DNA of 34,271 nucleotides, taken from NCBI GenBank assembly GCA_903892045.1, contig CAITGX010000179.1, positions 1-34,271 on the forward strand. Direction: 5' to 3'. Both the position numbers and the translations under genes were made by a program. A model generated the notes under the pieces. It was not told where the DNA came from, searched no databases, and worked only from the letters and a program-made list of their open reading frames with translations. This document shows, piece by piece, positions 25,807-33,307 of the stretch. Position 1 is the stretch's first letter. Each line of letters opens with the position of its first letter. The stretch comes from an uncultured Planctomycetota bacterium. Its GTDB lineage: Bacteria; Planctomycetota; UBA1135; GCA-002686595.

Positions 25807-26673
25807 TTGAAGCGAGCGGAAGAGATTCAGACGGCGGCGGTGCTCGGAGCGGGCACCATGGGCCACGGCATCGCGCAGGCGCTGGCGCAGTGCGGCATCG
25901 CGACCACGCTGGTCGACCTCGATGCGGCGGCGCTGCAGAAGGGCCTCGGGGCGGTGAAGAAGAACCTCGACGTCGGCGTCGAGAAGCAGAAGGTGACGGC
26001 GGAGCAGCGCGACGCGACGCTCGCGCGCCTCTCGGGCTCGAGCGACATGGAGGCCGCTGCGCGCGGCGCCGACGTGGTGATCGAGGCCGTGCCCGAGAAG
26101 CTCGAGCTCAAGCGCTCGATCTTCGCCAAGCTCGACGCGGCCTGCCGCCCGGATGCCCTGCTCGCGACGAACACGTCGTCCCTCTCGATCACGCGCATCG
26201 CCGAAGCTTGCAAGCGCCCGGAGCGCGTGCTCGGCATGCACTTCTTCAATCCGGTGCACATCATGAAGCTCGTCGAGGTCGTGCGCGCGGAGAAGACCGC
26301 ACCCGAGGCCGCGACCTTGGCACTCGAGCTCTCGCGTCGCATGGGCAAGGATCCCATCGACGTGAAGGACTCGCCCGGCTTTGCGTCGAGCCGCCTCGGC
26401 CTCGTGATCGGTCTCGAGGCGATGCGCATGCTGGAGTCGGGCGTGGCGAGCGCCGAGGACATCGACAAGGCGATGGTGCTCGGCTACGGCTTCCCGATGG
26501 GACCGCTCAAGCTCACCGACCTCGTCGGACTCGACGTGCGCCTGTCCATCGCCGAGTACCTGACCAAGGAAGTGGGTCCGAACTTCACGCCGCCGCAGGT
26601 CCTGCGGGACAAGGTGGCGCGCGGCGAGCTCGGCAAGAAGTCGGGCAAGGGTTTCTACGACTGGAAGGCGTGA
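25807..26673 (+). CDS. 3-hydroxybutyryl-CoA / 3-hydroxyacyl-CoA dehydrogenase
   Basis: This 288-residue enzyme matches the family's usual ~285. It has the NAD-binding GAGTMGHGIAQ (14-24) and Asp in LVDLD for NAD preference. ATNTSSLSI supplies the catalytic serine, and MHFFNPVHIM supplies catalytic His145. The C-terminal dimer domain contains GYGFPMGPLKLTDLVGLDV and ends GKGFYDWK. It oxidises 3-hydroxyacyl-CoA to 3-ketoacyl-CoA or the reverse, in the cytoplasm. The start is TTG, supported by AGGAG; the next ATG would cut into the NAD-binding motif. It is the third gene of the acyl-CoA cluster, and its size suggests short-chain (C4) substrates. The call is firm; chain length is inferred. Confidence 0.94.
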   Translation: MKRAEEIQTAAVLGAGTMGHGIAQALAQCGIATTLVDLDAAALQKGLGAVKKNLDVGVEKQKVTAEQRDATLARLSGSSDMEAAARGADVVIEAVPEKLELKRSIFAKLDAACRPDALLATNTSSLSITRIAEACKRPERVLGMHFFNPVHIMKLVEVVRAEKTAPEAATLALELSRRMGKDPIDVKDSPGFASSRLGLVIGLEAMRMLESGVASAEDIDKAMVLGYGFPMGPLKLTDLVGLDVRLSIAEYLTKEVGPNFTPPQVLRDKVARGELGKKSGKGFYDWKA

Positions 26674-26682
26674 GGACGAGCC

Positions 26683-27402
26683 ATGGCGGATCAGCTGGAC
26701 TGGGGTAGCGAGGCGAGCGAGCCGGTGAAGCCCAAGCGGCGCGTGCCGATGTGGGCGTGGTTCTGCGGCGGTGGCTGCCTGCTGATGCTCGTCACCTTCG
26801 TGGTGGCGAGCGTCGCGGCCGTTTCGTGCGCGAAGGAGATGGCCGACCCCGACACCCAGTGGCGGGAGCTCGAGAAGGTCGTCGCGGTCGAGACGCGGCC
26901 GGAGGGCGAGATCTTCGGCATGAAGGTGCCGTTCCAGGACCTGCGCGTGATCTCGATCCAGCAGGGCATGACCAAGGTCGACTTCATGATCGCGGGCGGC
27001 GCGCAGGCCGACGAGCTGCGCTCGCAGTTCCTCGACCCGAGCGCCGAGATGGACCTCGGACCGCTGCTCGGAAACATGGGTCGCTACGAGCCGGAAGAGA
27101 TCGTGCTCAGCGTGCAAGGCCGCGAGCTGCGCGGCATGCGCTTCGTGACGCAGAAGCCGGATGCCGCGAGCGAGTCGCAGGACACTGCCGCGCAGGACGC
27201 GAATGCGGATCCGGGCGAGATGGACCCCGGCGAGGCGATGAAGCTCGCCATGCGCCAGAGCACCGTGGCGCTCGACATCAGCCCCGAGGGCGGCACCAAG
27301 ACCGTGATCCTGCAGTACAGCCACATGGGCTCGCTCGAGAAGATCGAGGACTCGGAGGTGGTCGAGTTCCTCGCGCACTTCAAGCTCGGTGGCGGGAACT
27401 GA
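26683..27402 (+). CDS. Single-pass membrane protein of unknown function
   Basis: I do not recognise this 239-residue protein. After a 22-residue charged N-terminus it has one membrane helix (~23-48: WAWFCGGGCLLMLVTFVVAS). A long extracytoplasmic or cytoplasmic domain follows, with EIFGMKVPFQDLRVISIQ, an acidic linker (DTAAQDANADPGEMDPGEAM) and a final domain ending FLAHFKLGGGN. It lies 9 bases after the dehydrogenase gene and 1 base before the next gene, so it belongs to the same transcript. No catalytic motif is evident. Confidence 0.72.
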   Translation: MADQLDWGSEASEPVKPKRRVPMWAWFCGGGCLLMLVTFVVASVAAVSCAKEMADPDTQWRELEKVVAVETRPEGEIFGMKVPFQDLRVISIQQGMTKVDFMIAGGAQADELRSQFLDPSAEMDLGPLLGNMGRYEPEEIVLSVQGRELRGMRFVTQKPDAASESQDTAAQDANADPGEMDPGEAMKLAMRQSTVALDISPEGGTKTVILQYSHMGSLEKIEDSEVVEFLAHFKLGGGN

Positions 27403-27403
27403 C

Positions 27404-28087
27404 ATGGAAGCGGGCGGCATAGGACTGCGAGCGCGCACGGTCCTGTTCGCCGCATGTGCGCTCGTGTCGCTCGCGGCCCTCGGCTGGGTGCTCGCGACCC
27501 AGTCGACAGGCGGGATCGACGGCGAGGCCCGACTGGGCGAGTGGTTCGACGTGCGGCCACTCCCGGACGGCCTCGCGGTGTCCGAGGCCAGTGTCTTGCC
27601 GCGCGGGGATCTCGCGGTCGTGCTCTCGCGCGCGGATGCCGGCGAGGATCCTCCGCGCAACGACGTGCCGGAGGGGCAGGACGGCGCGGGCGACTGGGCG
27701 CCCTTCGACTGGTCCAAGGTTCCGAGCGGGGCGGTCGGCACCGCGCCGCGCGAAGTGCTCGTGGTCGAGATCGCGCCAGAGCACGCTTCGGCGGAGCTCG
27801 AGCAGCTGTTCGAGCGCGGGGAGGAGCTGCGCGGAGACTGGACCTCGGTGTCGCGCTCGGGCGGACGGCGGATTCTCGAGCGTGGCCAGCTGCGCTGGGG
27901 AACGCTCGAGGCGCCCTACGTCCTCGAGCGCGCGTTCGAGCTGGGCGGGACGTTTCGCGACACGCTGCGCGTCAATCTCACCCGCGAGCGCACGGCCCGC
28001 ATGCTCCTCGCGCGCTGGACGCGCGGCTTTCCGGCCTCGCGCGAGCCTGTGCAGCGCGTGCTGGACGCGCTCGGCCCGAAGCCGTGA
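27404..28087 (+). CDS. Membrane-anchored protein of unknown function
   Basis: This 227-residue protein has one N-terminal membrane helix (~9-32: ARTVLFAACALVSLAALGWVL) and then a soluble domain. Recognisable segments are EWFDVRPLPDGLAVSEASVLPRGD, a DWAPFDWSKVP loop, REVLVVEIAP and a basic helical C-terminus (RERTARMLLARWTRGF). I cannot assign a family. The first domain after the helix looks like a compact beta domain. The ATG follows the previous stop after one base, so the two unknowns are tightly coupled and may form a complex. Confidence 0.7.
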   Translation: MEAGGIGLRARTVLFAACALVSLAALGWVLATQSTGGIDGEARLGEWFDVRPLPDGLAVSEASVLPRGDLAVVLSRADAGEDPPRNDVPEGQDGAGDWAPFDWSKVPSGAVGTAPREVLVVEIAPEHASAELEQLFERGEELRGDWTSVSRSGGRRILERGQLRWGTLEAPYVLERAFELGGTFRDTLRVNLTRERTARMLLARWTRGFPASREPVQRVLDALGPKP

Positions 28088-28162
28088 ATACGCCCGTGGT
28101 CGGTGCGTAGAGTTGGACTTCGCGCTGGGCGACGACCGGAACCCGCGCGGAAGAAGAGCCAC

Positions 28163-28480
28163 ATGATCCTCAGCACCACTCCGTCCCTCGAAGGCCGTCC
28201 CATCCGCGAGTACCGCGGCATCGTCACCGGCGAGGCCATCCTCGGCGCGAACGTCTTCAAGGACCTGTTCGCCGGCATCCGCGACATCGTCGGCGGCCGC
28301 TCGGGCACCTACGAGCGCGAGCTCGGAGCGGCGCGCAAGATCGCGCTCGATGAGCTGTCGGAGGCCGCGAAGCGCCTCGGAGCCAACGCGGTCGTCGGAG
28401 TCGACCTCGACTACGAAGTCATCGGTCCGAACGGCAGCATGCTGATGGTGAGCGCCAGCGGCACCGCCGTCGTCGTCTGA
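28163..28480 (+). CDS. ybjQ: YbjQ family protein (DUF74, putative heavy-metal-binding)
   Basis: This 105-residue protein matches the YbjQ family in length (~107) and pattern: the start [64 protein letters not shown], then [20 protein letters not shown] and the final strand with [11 protein letters not shown]. The family forms pentamers and is annotated as possibly metal-binding, but its role is unsettled. A possible -10 (TAGAGT) lies at 28108-28113. The stop is part of a 12-bp palindrome shared with the end of the convergent glcF gene. Confidence 0.93.
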   Translation: MILSTTPSLEGRPIREYRGIVTGEAILGANVFKDLFAGIRDIVGGRSGTYERELGAARKIALDELSEAAKRLGANAVVGVDLDYEVIGPNGSMLMVSASGTAVVV

Positions 28481-28491
28481 GCGCTAGCGCT
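28480..28491. repeat. Perfect 12-bp palindrome across two convergent stop codons
   Basis: AGCGCTAGCGCT spans the last base of ybjQ and the stop codon of glcF (stops 3 bases apart). It has no loop, so it is not an ordinary terminator hairpin. It may be chance in GC-rich sequence. Confidence 0.35.
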
Positions 28492-29749
28492 TCGCCTTGC
28501 GCAGCGCGGCGGCCATGACCTCCGCGATGTGCAGCACGCGCGCCTTCACGCCCTCTCGGCGCAGTCCCGACTCCCACTGCATGTGGCAGCCCGGGTTCGC
28601 CGTGACGAGCGTGTCGGCGCCGCACGCGCGGAATGCGGCTGCCTTCTTCGCGAAGACTGCCTTGCTGTCGTCGGGGCGCAACATCGAGTAGATGCCCGCG
28701 GAACCGCAGCACGACTCGGAGTCGGGGAGCTCGACGCGCGCCGCGCCCGAACGCTCGAGCAGCGTGCGCGGCTGGGAGCGTACCTGCTGGCCGTGGCAGA
28801 GATGGCACGGATCGTCGTAGGCGAGAGTGCCGAGCTCCTTGCCGAGCGCTCCCTTCACGTCGGCCGGCATCTCGGCCGCCACGAACTCGCTGAAGTCCTT
28901 CACGCGCGCCGAGAAACGGCCCGCGCGCTCGCGCCAGGCCGCGTCGTCGGCGAGCAGGTGCGAGTAGGCCTTCATGTGCGCGCCGCAGCCTGCGCTGTTC
29001 ACCACGATCGGGCCCGAGCCACAGCGCTCGAAGTGCTCGATGGTGGAACGGGCGAGCTCGCGTGCACCCTCGATCTCGCCGTTGTGCGCGTGCAGCGCGC
29101 CACAGCAGACGTGACCCGTCGGGACCTGCGTGTCGAAGCCGATGCCCGTGAGGACCTCGACCGTCGCGCGGTTCACCCGCCCGTAGAGCTCGCGCATGGC
29201 GCAGCCCTCGAGCATCGCGACCTCGCCACGGCGCGGAGCAGTCGCCGGAGTCGTCGCGGGCAGCGGGCCGCGCTCGGACTTCGGCGGCACCGTGGGCATC
29301 TCGACCAGCGGGCGCCCCAGCTTGCCGAGGAGACGCGCGACACCGGTGCGCTGCGCGAGCCGCATCGAGCTCGCCATCCACGACAGCCAGAAGCGGCTGG
29401 GCAGCACGGTGCCAAAGCCGATGCGCCGAGCCGTGCGCGCGAGGAAGCCGCGCGGCTGGGTCTGCTCGAGGCCAGCGCGCGCCGTCTCGATCATCTCGCC
29501 AAAGCGCACGCCGGCGGGACACACGCTCTCGCAGTGGCGGCAGGCGAGGCAGAAGTCCATCTCCTCGCGGTACTGCGGATCGGTCGCCGCGAGCTGGCCT
29601 TCGGCGACGGCTCGCATGAGATAGATGCGGCCGCGCGGGCTCGACGACTCCGCGCCGGTGAGCTGGTACGTCGGGCACGTGCGCAAGCACAGGCCGCAGT
29701 GGATGCAGTCCAGGCTCTTCGCGTAGTCGACGATCTCCAGCGGCTTCAT
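28484..29749 (-). CDS. glcF: Glycolate oxidase iron-sulfur subunit
   Basis: This 421-residue protein is close to the ~407 of E. coli GlcF. It has two [4Fe-4S] ferredoxin-type motifs, CIHCGLCLRTCP (Cys15, 18, 21, 25) and CLACRHCESVCP (Cys68-78). Two CCG-type domains (HVCCGALH, ESCCGSAG) follow, with further cysteines in NSAGCG, DPCHLCHG and NPGCHMQ. It passes electrons from GlcD's flavin to the quinone pool during glycolate to glyoxylate oxidation. The glcD and glcE genes lie about 900 bases further along the minus strand, with an oppositely oriented SDR gene in between. A TAGAAT -10 box ends 9 nt before its ATG, so it probably has its own promoter. Confidence 0.94.
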   Translation of the reverse strand: MKPLEIVDYAKSLDCIHCGLCLRTCPTYQLTGAESSSPRGRIYLMRAVAEGQLAATDPQYREEMDFCLACRHCESVCPAGVRFGEMIETARAGLEQTQPRGFLARTARRIGFGTVLPSRFWLSWMASSMRLAQRTGVARLLGKLGRPLVEMPTVPPKSERGPLPATTPATAPRRGEVAMLEGCAMRELYGRVNRATVEVLTGIGFDTQVPTGHVCCGALHAHNGEIEGARELARSTIEHFERCGSGPIVVNSAGCGAHMKAYSHLLADDAAWRERAGRFSARVKDFSEFVAAEMPADVKGALGKELGTLAYDDPCHLCHGQQVRSQPRTLLERSGAARVELPDSESCCGSAGIYSMLRPDDSKAVFAKKAAAFRACGADTLVTANPGCHMQWESGLRREGVKARVLHIAEVMAAALRKAKR

Positions 29750-29758
29750 GGGTGCCGG

Positions 29759-29764
29759 ATTCTA
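29759..29764 (-). promoter_or_regulatory. -10 box (TAGAAT) directly before glcF
   Basis: TAGAAT on the minus strand ends 9 nt before the glcF ATG (29747-29749) and suggests a leaderless mRNA. It is 12 bp from the SDR gene's own -10 box on the other strand. Confidence 0.5.
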
Positions 29765-29776
29765 GGGAAAGCGCGC

Positions 29777-29782
29777 TACATT
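29777..29782 (+). promoter_or_regulatory. -10 box (TACATT) directly before the SDR gene
   Basis: TACATT ends 6 nt before the ATG at 29789, so the first transcribed base should be at or next to the A of the ATG. It shares a 39-bp divergent promoter region with glcF. Confidence 0.5.
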
Positions 29783-29788
29783 CGCCGC

Positions 29789-30628
29789 ATGTCGATCGAG
29801 CGCATCTGGTGGGTGACGGGGGCCGTGTCCGGGCTGGGGCGAGCGATCGCGGATGCGGCGCTGGAGCGCGGCCACCGCGTGGTGGCCTTCGTGCGGCGGC
29901 CCGAGCGGCTGGACGAGTGGGTTCGCTCGAGCGCTGGACGGGCACTCGCGATCGCGTGCGACCTCGACGACTCGGCCCAGATCCAGCGAGCCAGCGAGCA
30001 GGCGCTCGAACGCTTCGGTCACGTCGACGTGCTCTGCAACAACGCCGGCTACGGGGTCCTCGGGGCGGTGGAGGAGGTCTCGGAGGCGGAGGCGCGCGCG
30101 CAGATGGAGACGAACTTCTTCGGCGCGCTCACGCTCACTCGGCTGGCGCTCGAGCCCATGCGCCGCCGGCGCTTCGGCCGGATCGTGCAGGTCTCGTCCG
30201 TGGCGGGCTTTCACGCGTCCGTCGGCTTCGGCCTCTACAACGCCAGCAAGTTCGCGCTCGAGGGCTTCTCCGAGGCGCTCGCGCTCGAGAGCGGGCACCT
30301 TGGCATTCGCGTCGTGATCGCCGAGCCCGGTCCGTTCCGCACAGGCTTCGCCGGAGACGCGCTGCGGCGAGCCGAGCGACGCATCGAGGACTATGCAACG
30401 ACGGTCGGGACCATGGAGCAGCGCATGGCCTCGCTGCACGGCTCCCAGCCGGGCGATCCGATCAAGGCGGCCCGCCTGCTCGTCGAGGTCGCGGAGCTGG
30501 ACGAGCCGCCGCTACGACTGCCGCTCGGACGCTACGCGCATGAGCGACTCGCGCAGAAGCTCGCCTGGCTCGAGCGCGACGCGAAGGCCCTGCGCGAGCG
30601 CTCGCTGCCGACCGAGTTCGGCGACTAG
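29789..30628 (+). CDS. Short-chain dehydrogenase/reductase (classical SDR)
   Basis: This 279-residue classical SDR has the cofactor site TGAVSGLG (10-17), NNAG (84-87), VSSVAG with the catalytic serine (~136-140), and YNASK with Tyr150 and Lys154, so the catalytic set is complete. A basic residue pair after the second strand (FVRRPER) suggests NADP(H) preference. The substrate is unknown; the style resembles oxidoreductases acting on varied alcohols or ketones. It sits in opposite orientation between glcF and glcE and shares the 4 bases CTAG with the end of glcE, so both stops are TAG on opposite strands. It is probably monocistronic. Confidence 0.93.
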   Translation: MSIERIWWVTGAVSGLGRAIADAALERGHRVVAFVRRPERLDEWVRSSAGRALAIACDLDDSAQIQRASEQALERFGHVDVLCNNAGYGVLGAVEEVSEAEARAQMETNFFGALTLTRLALEPMRRRRFGRIVQVSSVAGFHASVGFGLYNASKFALEGFSEALALESGHLGIRVVIAEPGPFRTGFAGDALRRAERRIEDYATTVGTMEQRMASLHGSQPGDPIKAARLLVEVAELDEPPLRLPLGRYAHERLAQKLAWLERDAKALRERSLPTEFGD

Positions 30629-31890
30629 AGTCCGCCGTGGAAGCGCCCGGTGGCGAACACGCCGTCGGGATCCAGGTTGCGCTGGATGGCGCGCATGAGC
30701 TCGAGGCCGGGCGCGCGCTCGCCGAACGGATCGAGCTCCACGAGCGCTGTGCGCGGCGCATTGCGCAGTGCGACGGTCGCGGAGTGCTTGGCGAGAGTTG
30801 CGCGCAGCGACCGCACGAAGGTGGCGAGCGTTGCGGACTCGCTGCAGCCACTCGCGACTTCGACATCGAGCTCGGCGATGCCAGGCTGCAGCGCGAAACG
30901 ACCGGCGATACGGGCATCGGCGAGCGCGCGCTGCACCAGCGGAGCCACGACCTCGAGGCGCGAAGGCATGCACGCGATGCGCAGGGTCGGGTGGGGAGAA
31001 TCCGCGAGTCGCTGGCGAGCGCTCGCGGCCGTGCACGCGGAGCGCGCGAGTGCGCCTTCGACGATCGTCGCGCGCGGCCAAGTCGCGAGCAGCTGGGCGC
31101 GCTCCGCTTCCACGACGGGCCGCAGCCCGAAGAGCCGCGCCGCGAGCTCGAAGCCGCCGTCGACGCGCTCGATGCCGAGCGAGACGATGCGGGCAGGGAG
31201 CGAGAGCGCCTTGCGGGACAGCGAGAGCGCGTCGGCAAGGTCACTCGAGCGGCAGGTGACGCGCAGCTCGTGCTCGGGCTCCGGGAACAGTCGCAGGGAC
31301 ACTTCCACGATCACGCCGAGGGTGCCGTGGGAACCGCAGTAGAGGCGCTGCAGGTCGAAGCCCGTGACGTTCTTCACGAGCTGGCCGCCGCTGCGCGTGG
31401 CGAGGCCATTGGCGAGCACCGTGCGCGTGCCGAGGACATGGTGGCGCACGGGCCCGAAGCGCAGTCGATCGGTCCCGGACTCGCCCGCGGCGACGACCCC
31501 GCCGATCGAGCGCTGCGCCGGCAGGGGGACGTCCGGCGTGAGGAAGTGCCCGCCCGAGCGACAGCGGCTGGCGAGCTCCTCCATCCCGAGCCCGGCCTCG
31601 ACGGTGATCGTGCCGTCGTCGGGTACATGGCTCACCACGCGCTGCAGGTTCCGCGTCGAGAGCAGGAAGTCGACGTGTCCCGGCGTCGTGCACCAGGCGA
31701 GCTTCGAGCCGCGGCCGACCGGCAGGATGCGCAACTTGTCGGTGGTCGCGAGGCGCACGAGCTCGCAGGTCTCCTCCACGCTGCGCGGCGCGGCGAGCGG
31801 CAAGGGCTCTACGTCGAGGCGCGGCTTCGCGCGCGAGATGGGCCCGACGATGGCCGCGAGGCGGCCTTCGAGTACGTCGAGCGAGGTCAT
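30625..31890 (-). CDS. glcE: Glycolate oxidase FAD-binding subunit
   Basis: This 421-residue FAD-linked oxidase subunit has the FAD-binding fold: LPVGRGSKLAWC, NLQRVVSHVPDDGTITVEAGLG, and LPAQRSIGGVVAAGESGTDRLRFGPVR, then KNVTGFDLQRLYCGSHGTLGVI. The C-terminus ends NLDPDGVFATGRFHGGL, as in GlcE. E. coli GlcE is shorter (~350), so this copy has a longer middle region. It partners with GlcD and GlcF at the membrane to oxidise glycolate to glyoxylate. Its ATG overlaps the glcD stop (ATGA), so the two subunits are translationally coupled. The track's 864-residue ORF extends into glcD in another frame and is not real. Confidence 0.92.
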   Translation of the reverse strand: MTSLDVLEGRLAAIVGPISRAKPRLDVEPLPLAAPRSVEETCELVRLATTDKLRILPVGRGSKLAWCTTPGHVDFLLSTRNLQRVVSHVPDDGTITVEAGLGMEELASRCRSGGHFLTPDVPLPAQRSIGGVVAAGESGTDRLRFGPVRHHVLGTRTVLANGLATRSGGQLVKNVTGFDLQRLYCGSHGTLGVIVEVSLRLFPEPEHELRVTCRSSDLADALSLSRKALSLPARIVSLGIERVDGGFELAARLFGLRPVVEAERAQLLATWPRATIVEGALARSACTAASARQRLADSPHPTLRIACMPSRLEVVAPLVQRALADARIAGRFALQPGIAELDVEVASGCSESATLATFVRSLRATLAKHSATVALRNAPRTALVELDPFGERAPGLELMRAIQRNLDPDGVFATGRFHGGL

Positions 31891-33305
31891 CGCGGACGCT
31901 CCGTGCCGCGCATCTCGCGGCATGCGTGCACGGGGATCAACTTGCCCGGATTGAGGCGCCCCTGCGGGTCCCACGCGTTGCGCACGCGGCACATGGCGCG
32001 CATGTCGTCGTCGCCGAACACGAGCGACATGAACTCCTGCTTCTCGAGGCCGACCCCGTGCTCGCCCGTGAGGGAGCCGCCGGCGGCCACGACGACCTTC
32101 ATGATCTCGTCGCTCGCCTCGAGCACACGCTTCACTTCGTCGGCGTCGCGCCGGTCGTAGCTGATGTTCGGGTGCAGGTTGCCATCGCCCGCGTGGAAGA
32201 CGTTGGCGAGCTTGAGCCGCTTCTCGCGCGCGATGCGCGTCGACTCGGCGACGAGCTCGCGCAGCTTCGTGCGCGGCACGACGACGTCGGCGACGTAGAG
32301 ATCGGGCGCGATGCGGCCCATGGCGCCAAACGCGCCCTTGCGGCCAGCCCATAGCTTCTTGCGCTCGGTCGCCGAGCGCGCGCGGCGAATGTCGATCGCT
32401 CCACGGCGCTGCGCGATGGCTCGCAGCGGCGCGAGCGTCGCCTCGACCTCGACCTCGCTGCCCTCGGCCTCGACGAGCAGCACGGCCTCCGCTTCCCGCG
32501 GATAGCCTGCCGCGAACACGCTGGCTTCGACGGCTTGGATCGTGAGCCGGTCGAGGATCTCGAGCGCCGAGGGCTCGAGCCTGGCCGCGATGGCGTCGCT
32601 GACGGCGTCGCAGGCGGCGTCGAGGTCGGTGAAGATCGCGAGCAGCGTCTCGGTGACCGCGGGCGTCGGGACGAGCCGCACGGTGATCTCCGTTGCGAGC
32701 CCGAACATGCCCTCGCTCCCGACGAACAGGCCGACGAGGTCGTAGCCGAGCGGATCTGCCTGCGGCAGGGAGAGGTCGAGCACGCTGCCGTCGTCGCGCA
32801 CGATCACGAGCCCGAGGATGTGGCGCGTCGTGGCGCCGTGCTTGAAGCAGTGGGGGCCACCGGAGTTCTCGCCGACGTTGCCGCCGATCGTGCACGCGGC
32901 CTGACTCGAGGGGTCCGGTGCGTAGAACAGGCCGTGCTTCTCGACGGCCAGCGTGAGGTCGACGTTGACAACGCCAGCCTGCACGCGCGCGTACTGGTCC
33001 GCGACATTGACCTCGAGCACGTCGCGCATGCGCGCGAAGCCGACCAGCACCCCGCCCTCGACGGGAGTGGCGCCACCGGAGAGCCCGGTTCCCGCGCCGC
33101 GTCCAACGACCGGGATCTTCTCGCGGTGCAGGATGCGCATCGCGCGGGCGCACTCGTCCGTCGTGCGCGGCAGGATCACCGCGGCCGGCCGCTGGCGCAG
33201 CAATGCGAGCCCATCGCACTCGTAAGCGAGCAGGCGCGCCGGCTCGTGGATCACGCCCGCTGCGCCGAGCACGCCGCGCAGCTCGTCGATCAGCTCGCGC
33301 TTCAT
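31887..33305 (-). CDS. glcD: Glycolate oxidase flavin subunit
   Basis: This 472-residue FAD-binding oxidase contains PVVGRGAGTGLSGGATP, the ACTIGGNVGENSGGPHCFKHG signature, GLFVGSEGMFGLATEITVRL, and C-terminal FHAGDGNLHPNISYD and GEHGVGLEKQEFM, all typical of GlcD and D-lactate dehydrogenase-like proteins. The adjoining glcE and nearby glcF favour glycolate over D-lactate. The ATG at 33303-33305 is 2 bases after the stop of the ABC permease fragment gene, so transcription probably continues from that operon. The longer ORF in the track extends through the permease in another frame and is rejected. Confidence 0.93.
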   Translation of the reverse strand: MKRELIDELRGVLGAAGVIHEPARLLAYECDGLALLRQRPAAVILPRTTDECARAMRILHREKIPVVGRGAGTGLSGGATPVEGGVLVGFARMRDVLEVNVADQYARVQAGVVNVDLTLAVEKHGLFYAPDPSSQAACTIGGNVGENSGGPHCFKHGATTRHILGLVIVRDDGSVLDLSLPQADPLGYDLVGLFVGSEGMFGLATEITVRLVPTPAVTETLLAIFTDLDAACDAVSDAIAARLEPSALEILDRLTIQAVEASVFAAGYPREAEAVLLVEAEGSEVEVEATLAPLRAIAQRRGAIDIRRARSATERKKLWAGRKGAFGAMGRIAPDLYVADVVVPRTKLRELVAESTRIAREKRLKLANVFHAGDGNLHPNISYDRRDADEVKRVLEASDEIMKVVVAAGGSLTGEHGVGLEKQEFMSLVFGDDDMRAMCRVRNAWDPQGRLNPGKLIPVHACREMRGTERPR

Positions 33306-33307
33306 CG

